This document shows positions 57,651 to 64,000 of a DNA stretch of 64,000 nucleotides, piece by piece. Numbering within the stretch: position 1 is the first letter of the stretch; each line of letters begins with the position of its first letter. The stretch is from positions 43,424,758 to 43,488,757 of the forward strand of contig OX485805.1 in assembly GCA_950295325.1 (NCBI GenBank). Direction: 5' to 3'. This stretch comes from Polytrichum commune (Eukaryota > Streptophyta > Polytrichopsida > Polytrichales > Polytrichaceae). The translations under genes were made by a program, and so were the position numbers. The notes below the pieces were generated by a model, which searched no databases, was not told where the DNA came from, and saw nothing but the letters and a program-made list of their open reading frames with translations.

Positions 57651-58089
57651 GCTAAGCATCTCGTACTAATTGAATGTTTCATATCCTAGGAGAAGTGGGC
57701 TAAGTTAGTGGGAAAGAGTGACCATTTAAGACCCATCCATCTACCTTAAAACATTTGGTTGCCGAGATTGCAGCAAACTTGATTAGGGTTTAGATGAAGC
57801 CCAACACTCTGTGTGAACGCCGTGGGACAAAAAGGTTGAGACGCAGATGGTGGTAGCCTACTTACCGACCGCTTCATCCAATCCCCTGCACCGAAGCTAT
57901 CAATCCAGTTATCCATCCCATCGCCCTTTCCCCCCCCCCCCCGGATCGCCATAGCTAAGTAGTATGGCTTTGTTTTTTGTCAAATTTCTGCTCCTACTCT
58001 CTCTTGGAACATGAGTTCCATCTTCATGCTTTCCAAGCGCCATGGCCATGAATTAGGGTTTTAGGTTGTGCAGTGCTTTCACATGCTGT

Positions 58090-58440
58090 GTGAGGCGGGT
58101 TAGGGTAGGCAAATGGTGCAGACAGGAAGAAATTTGGAAGGAATCTTATGGATTTTGTGAAAGGGGGTTAAGGTTGGCAATGTGCAGACAGGAAGGAAAT
58201 TGGGCGGAGTTTTGTGCAAACAGGGAGAACAATTGGCAGGGGTTTTGTGGGTTTGGGAGGGGGGTTAGGGTAGGCAGATGGTGCAGATAGGAAGAAAATT
58301 AGGAGGAGATTTGTGGAATTTGTGGGTTTTCTGAGGCGGGTTTAGGGTGGGGTAGATGGTTGCTGATAGGAAGAGAATTAGCAGGAGATTTGTGGAATTT
58401 GTGGGTGTTGTGAGGCAGATTGTGGAAAAAAGGGTTTTGG
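58090..58440 (+). repeat. ~65-110-bp tandem repeat upstream of the PPR gene
   Basis: Four diverged units begin GGTTAGGGTAGGCAAATGGT (near 58098), GGTTAAGGTTGGCAATGTGC (near 58166), GGTTAGGGTAGGCAGATGGT (near 58263) and GGTTTAGGGTGGGGTAGATG (near 58338). Each is followed by CAGA/GATAGGAAG and a GATTTGTGG-like block. It is probably leader or promoter DNA; the open frame across it (58066-58290) is a repeat artefact. Confidence 0.75.
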
Positions 58441-58578
58441 GGGGTATGGTGAGGAGAGTGGGATGATGAAGATGATGGTGGGGTAAGTCTGAGGTGTTTG
58501 GTGCAATGTGGGGGTTTGCGGAAGGGTGAGTGGGATCAGGCACCCGTGGATGTGGATGTTGGGGGGGCAGGTTTGCAT

Positions 58579-61500
58579 ATGGCCTGTCGTGTTGCCCATA
58601 GTCCAGTTGTGAAGCTCTGGATGGCTAGCCAGTCAATCTGCAAAGTGCCGCTGGAGAGATGGGGCAGCTTCAAGATTTGGAGCAACTTCAATGTCTCCCT
58701 CGGCGGCGGAGGCGCGGAAGATGTAGGAGGGTGCTGGAGGATACAGATGCCTGCGATTGCGTTTGAACGTTTGCGGAGTTGGTCTCATAACCCTGCCTTG
58801 AACGAAGCTGCCAGGTCAGTGATCTCTAGTGTTTTACTGGAAAATGTAGGTCGATCCTGGGTTCTAAAATCCTTCAACCCTAATTGCCTCCACAATGAGA
58901 AGGTTTGAGAGAAAAAAACACTATTCTTGTCTTAGTGATTGCAATTCACGGAGCGGCTTCCGATTACATGACACAACCCGCCTTGCCTTTGCGTTCCAGT
59001 ATGAATGTTAGGCTCCCTTTACAACTGAGCGCGAGTTGAGGGCTCAAACTTGCAAGTTTGAGAGTTTGATACTTGGATTCAAAGAGATTTTATTTGAAGC
59101 TGAAGCTATTGTGATCAATCCTGAAGCTCTTAATAGCTCAATAAGGTTTCGAGAGAAAGGAACACCATCAATTTGCTTGCAATATGGAATTTGGAGGTTA
59201 CTGAGATGGGTCTTAGCGACCTCCACCTGGCTTAGCCTTCTTGTGTTAGCAATACAATTCACGGAACAGTTTCCGATCATATGACACAACCTGCCTTGCC
59301 TTCGCGCTCGGGGTCGGATGTTAGGCTTCCTTTATGAGTTGAGAGCTTGAACTTGCAATTTTCGAGAGTTTGATACTTGGATTCAACGTGATTTCATCCA
59401 CAGCTCAAGCTATTGAGATCTCGATTGATCAATCTTCAAGCTCTCAATAGTTTGAGCAAGTGGAATGTGGTCATGCTTAAGGTGAGATATCAAGGAAGTT
59501 AGCTATCAATGGGGATGTCGTATTAAATGAAGGAGGATTCTTGACAAGTGAAAGAATGCTTGAAATGCCATGAGAGCTTGAAACTATTGATATTCCTAAA
59601 CAATCTCCATGAGATAGCTTCAGATTTTGACCAAGAGCTTGTTGTCGTTGTTCCACATGGGATTCATTAAGGTGCCATCTAAGCAAGCCCGGCAAAAAGT
59701 TGACCAGCTCAAGTTGAAAGGTCAATTGAAAAGTGGACTCGAGTGAACATGCGCGAGTAAAAGGTTCCTCTTTGTTAATGAGGAGGCTCCTTTGATTGAG
59801 CTCTCAACCTCTCTAGTGGGGCCTTAGTTTCATAGTGTCAATACCTGATTCATGCGGTTTCGCCGCTGAATTCTGAAGATTGGGTGTGTCTGCCAGAGTC
59901 AAGGTCTCCTTCCCATACCACTTTTTAGATTGTTGGGTTCTGTCTTGGCGCCTAGACACAATGTAGTTATTCTTGGTCACCATATGTGACATCTGTATTG
60001 ATGTGATTCATACAGAGAGAAACTGGGTGTTGAGTATGAATTGTGCTTGGGCTCAGGGTATCTGCAACAGTTTGAGCAAATCAATTGCATACTCTTCTGA
60101 GAAAAGACACAAATGGTCCATATTAACAATGATGAAAGAAGTGGCCACTTGATTGTGCCACACCAATTTCTAGGCTCTTTGGTTTACTCACTTGATTGTG
60201 CTCCAAATTTAATAAGTTAACCCCTTGAGCAGTACCTCTTTTAGTCTCTGTACATAGACATAGTGATTCAGGTTCTTGTTTCTTAAGTATAACATGATCT
60301 GCGGTTGCCTATTTTACGATTTTAGGTTAGCGTGCCGTATGTAAGCTGTGAGTTTGTGAGGTCATGAAATTAGGAAATCATGAAGCAAATGTCTTTGTTA
60401 TTGTGTGGAGCAGGTGCAGAGCCACATAGCTGTATAGTTCGATGGAGGTCGATAAAAGCTTAAGGTAATTGTTCTTATATGGACTGAACAAAGCCGCATG
60501 GGTCCTTTTTGCAGGTTGGCAGGATGGAAAGGGGGTTCAAAGACTTCACCCATTTGGGTCACTTATGCAGGGTCAGCAATTACTACAGAAGTCTGTGTAG
60601 ACCACAGACGGATGTTTGGTGGATCTGCTGCTTTGGAGGGCAGAGAGCGGCTCCAAACCACATCTAATGAGGAGGAACTGCCTCACATTCTACGTGAGTT
60701 AATCACTTTTACCTTTACAGTGGACATTAGAGTTGTCCTTTAACTCAATGGGACATCGGGAGTTGGTCCCCTATGATTTTTTATGGTTGTTTTGCATACA
60801 ATATCAACTTATGGTGCATGCTCGGATGCAGTGTTGGAACTTAAATGAAGAGCAACTTATTCTGGTTCATTGAGGGCAAAACTCATTTGATCACCTATTG
60901 GCAGTGAGGGTGACCCTCAATGAGCCGATATAGAATGTTCTCCAGTCCAATCTCCACAACCTGCAAGAATGCACCAAAAACTTACCAAACATGGAAGGTG
61001 TCGTATGCAAAATAACCAACTCCTGACCAAAAGTCATGTCGACCTAGAGAGTAACTCTATTCTATTTTGATCTATGTATATTCTGCTGTTCCAAAGGTTC
61101 TTAGAGCCTTTTATGTCTTTTGGCTGCTGCATAAGTTCAACTGGAAGCTATTCTATCTCATAGCAGGGTTCTCTGAATGCTCTCTATGCCTACCTACGTA
61201 CCTTTGGTTGATTGTCTTAAGACTTACTCTCTCAAGACTGTTTGCAAGTTTGAAATCCATGTAGTGATGTTGGGTGAACTGGTTACTGCAGCATGTGGTT
61301 TTGTTACTGCAAAGTTGGTTGTGAAGCTAAACTGGAGATGGTGATTATCTTGCAGAGGAGGGAGATAGCAGCAAGTTGCTTGACCCAACATCAAATCCGT
61401 CACCAAGTAGCCGACACCAAGTGAAAGATGTAGTGGCGGTTCTGCGCACTGTAAAAACTAAGAAAGACATGAGTGAGAAGCTTGCTCCTTTTGCAGGGAA

Positions 61501-63676
61501 GCTCTCGATGCGGGATGTAACCGTGATCTTCAAGATGATGTATAATAGACAACTAGCTGTTGATTTTTTCAAATGGGTCAAGACGCAGTCTGGATTTGAA
61601 CCTCATTTCCACTTATATGTGGCGTTTGCCCACTGTTTAATGAGGGTACAAAAATGGGTAGCACTCGAGATATTAGTTGATGAGATGATACGGAACAAGT
61701 GTCCACCTGACACCAAATTTTATTTTCAAGTCATTAGGGCCTGCACATGTGCGGGTCGGATACAAACGGCAGAGAAATGGTTCACTAAAATGGGAATGCA
61801 TGGGTGCCCCCCTGATATTAATGTATACAATCTCCTTATCATGGAACTTGGGAAGAAGGGCCATTTTGATCAAGCATTGGGGTATTTTACACGATTCAAG
61901 GAGGCAGGTCTGGTGCCGAATGGAGCCACATACTGTGCAGTTTTGAGTGCTTGTCGAAAGGTTGGAAATCTTGACAAAGGGTGTGAGATTATTAAGGAAA
62001 TGAAGGAAGCTCGGATCCCACTAGATCAAGTAGGATACAGTATATTGATCGACATGTTTGGTAAAGCTGGCAGATATGAAGAGGCTGCTGCTACATTTCA
62101 AGAATTGCAGGTAATGTAGCCATCCTAATGTTTGATACACTGTGAGTTGTTGTTGTTGTTGTTGTTGTTTTTATTTCTCAACTGCCTTGGAGTCTTTAAA
62201 ATGACATTGGAGTTCTCGTGTTGTGATGCCAAAGTGACTCATGCTCCTCGTTGATAGAATACCTGGGCCATGAGGTATTGCCACTTCAAATTCTTGCTCA
62301 ACAGCATTCAATAATCTCAATAACCCCTCTGGCAGCAAGAAGCAGCTGGCTTATGAATTAGACCTGTGGCTAGAGCAACATCAAGATATTGATGATTCCA
62401 AATGGAAAATTAATTTTAAACACAACAGGATAGATTTTGCAGATTTTCTATGGATTTTCTATGTCTGCTTTATTTAGGAACAAAAGCATTTGAATGTGCG
62501 GTTCTTAAATGTCTTGATCTTCCCCATACTATCGAGTGTTAAGTTGTTAAATCCACAATTGCAGTAGGCTCTGTTTGATGATATTTTGTTTTTTTGTCTC
62601 CATTACACTCATGAAATGAGGATACTAAATTTTGTATCCCCTTTCAGGTGGCTGGACATCTACCTGATCGAATCGCATACACTACACTTATTCATGCCTT
62701 TGCAAAGGCTGGTCTGGTGGATCAGGCCACGCTAGCATTCCAGGAGGCTCAGAAATATGGCTGTCTAAATGACCCCATAATCTTCTACACCATGATCCAG
62801 CTCTATGCGAAAGCTGCCATGTCTGACCAAGCTCTCCACGTGCTGACGATGATGAAAACATTTGGGTTCAAGGCAAATGAATTAGGCTATGGGAGTGTCA
62901 TAAATGCATTTATGAGAGCGGGCTCACCTGCTGGCGCCGTCCAAGTCTTCGAAGAAATGCAAGTTTCGGGGTGTAACATTGGTGAGAGCACCTACATCAC
63001 GATGCTTAATGTCTATTCAAAGGCGGGGTTGCATTCAGCCGCGGAGAATTTGCTAGCAATAGTGAGAGAGCAGGGGTACCACCGGAATGTAGTTGCATAT
63101 AGCACCCTCATTGACATGTATGGAAAAGTAGGGAAATTGCAAGAGGCCACAAGGTTATTTTCTTTGATGAAGCAAGAAGGATGTGTTGGGAACTTGGTAG
63201 TCTACAACACCATGTTAGACATGTATGGCAAGGCGGGTCGTTTGAATGAGGCGGAACGGCTCCTCATTGAATTAAAAGACTCGAGCCTTGTACCCGACAC
63301 AGTCACATATACGACGCTAATCAATGCATATAACCGTGTTGGGCGTTTCGAAGAGTGCATACGTGTGTACCATCAGCACAGAATGGATGGGTTGAAGCTG
63401 GATAAAATTCTAGTTGCCATTATGATCAATGTGTTTGGGAAGACGCGGCAGTATGTGGAGCTAGCTGACCTTCTTCAGGAGATGCCAAAATCGGGAATTC
63501 AACCCGATGCTCGCATACTGAAGACCGTTGTAGAAATTTATGAGGATGGTGGGTTGTGTGACAACGCGGCGGAGCTTTTACAAAGGATTAAAGAATTAGG
63601 GCCTGCAAAAAAGGATTCGTCACAAAAGCAGCCGCAATGGACTTCACCGCGTTACTTGACCGAAGAATGTGTTTAG
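58579..63676 (+). CDS. P-class pentatricopeptide repeat (PPR) protein, 14 repeats
   Basis: Four exons with matching phases: 58579-58814, 60515-60693, 61356-62110, 62648-63676; 732 residues. About 14 consecutive 35-residue PPR motifs occupy residues ~223-712 (for example VVYNTMLDMYGKAGRLNEAE and VTYTTLINAYNRVGRFEE). The intron at 62111-62647 cuts the fifth motif (FQELQ|VAGHLPD). There is no E, DYW or SMR domain, so it is P-class. Family role: binds organellar RNA in single-stranded register, one base per motif, to protect ends, aid splicing or translation. The N-terminus (MACRVAHSPVVKLWMASQSI) is basic and hydroxylated, suggesting an organelle transit peptide; chloroplast or mitochondrion cannot be told apart. 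A start at 58621 (MASQSICK) is equally possible. I do not recognise the orthologue. Exons 1 and 2 rest on frame and splice consensus only. Confidence 0.85.
58937..59462 (+). repeat. Tandem duplication in PPR intron 1
   Basis: Two units of about 210 bp, spaced about 310 bp: CACGGAGCGGCTTCCGATTA and CACGGAACAGTTTCCGATCA, both followed by CATGACACAAC/ATGACACAAC, CCTTGCCTT.GCG, GATGTTAGGCT-like, GAGAGTTTGATACTTGGATT and an AAGCTCT..ATAG end. Non-coding. Confidence 0.8.
62146..62169. repeat. (TTG)n microsatellite in PPR intron 3
   Basis: Seven to eight TTG/GTT triplets just downstream of the exon 3 donor. Confidence 0.85.
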
Positions 63677-64000
63677 GATCTTGTGATTATACTTTCACAC
63701 CCAGATTGAAGGGAAGGGGGGACCTATCTGGTAGATTGTGCTGATAAGTCATAAGCTTAGGATTGCAACTTCAAGTTCAGGTTTTTTTTTTTGAAACCTC
63801 AACTGCACCTTAGAACCAGGTGTTGGGTTTGCAGATCCTGTTGATGACTGGTCGCATTGATAGCTTCTTACCCTTATGCAGGAGTCAACATTCAACCTTC
63901 TGTGGGTATGTTTGTGATACTGAAGGAATCAATGTGACACACTGAAATGTGTGTCCTGAACTACCACTTGTTGCAGAGGTATCGGATGCCCAAGATTCTC
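63677..64000 (+). other. 3' UTR/flank of the PPR gene
   Basis: Non-coding to the window edge. Contains a T-tract at about 63782-63791. No further gene begins. Confidence 0.4.

Noticed and set aside
58066-58290. 74-residue frame with repeated Trp/Arg-rich units upstream of the PPR gene
   Set aside because: It translates a tandem DNA repeat, stops before the PPR exon and has no link to it.

Overview
The window is nuclear DNA from a land plant whose sperm swim. Genes are intron-rich with canonical GT-AG junctions and lie in AT-rich, repeat-filled DNA. Plant-type families are present: a ferric reductase, a plant nuclear-speckle RNA-binding protein, and a 14-repeat P-class pentatricopeptide protein. 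Two genes belong to the motile axoneme, a radial spoke protein 2-like gene and a SAXO-type microtubule-binding gene. Flowering plants and conifers have lost flagella, so the source should be a fern, lycophyte, bryophyte, cycad or Ginkgo. The long introns and heavy transposon load make a fern my first guess; that is inference.

Layout. 1-435: 3' end of a ferric-chelate reductase-like gene (+). 4183-5997: hnRNP-type protein with two RRMs and a long Gly/Tyr-rich tail (-), with a GA-rich leader. 6.5-8.2 and 11.2-11.8 kb: an array of diverged copies of that gene's upstream region, interrupted by a decayed Plavaka/CACTA-like transposase (8.57-11.19 kb, -). 12.63-12.86 kb: a 57-bp minisatellite. 16120-28981: RSP2-like gene (+), 11 exons, introns crowded with MITEs. 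28.93-29.83 kb: tandem decayed copies of its last codons and 3' flank. 31799-33268: SAXO-like gene (-), convergent with RSP2, with a MITE ending one target site from its stop codon. 35-38.7 kb: repeats. 38962-47992: mitochondrial fumarase (+), 17 exons, complete at 492 residues. 50263-52864: NSR/RBP1-like RNA-binding protein (-), 6 exons, 283 residues. 53-57.7 kb: nested dispersed repeats including a hAT-like MITE with an 8-bp target duplication. 58579-63676: PPR gene (+), 4 exons, 732 residues.

The genes do not form an operon-like unit. The clearest functional grouping is the adjacent convergent pair of sperm-flagellum genes. The rest are housekeeping or organelle/RNA-metabolism genes. The most informative non-genic content is a set of at least five non-autonomous DNA transposon families, several with visible inverted ends and target duplications and one with empty-site paralogues in the same window, plus several genes whose own segments (promoter/leader, intron 1, terminal exon) have been amplified into local tandem arrays. 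Exon joins were derived by eye from reading frame, splice consensus and phase; no alignment or transcript was available.
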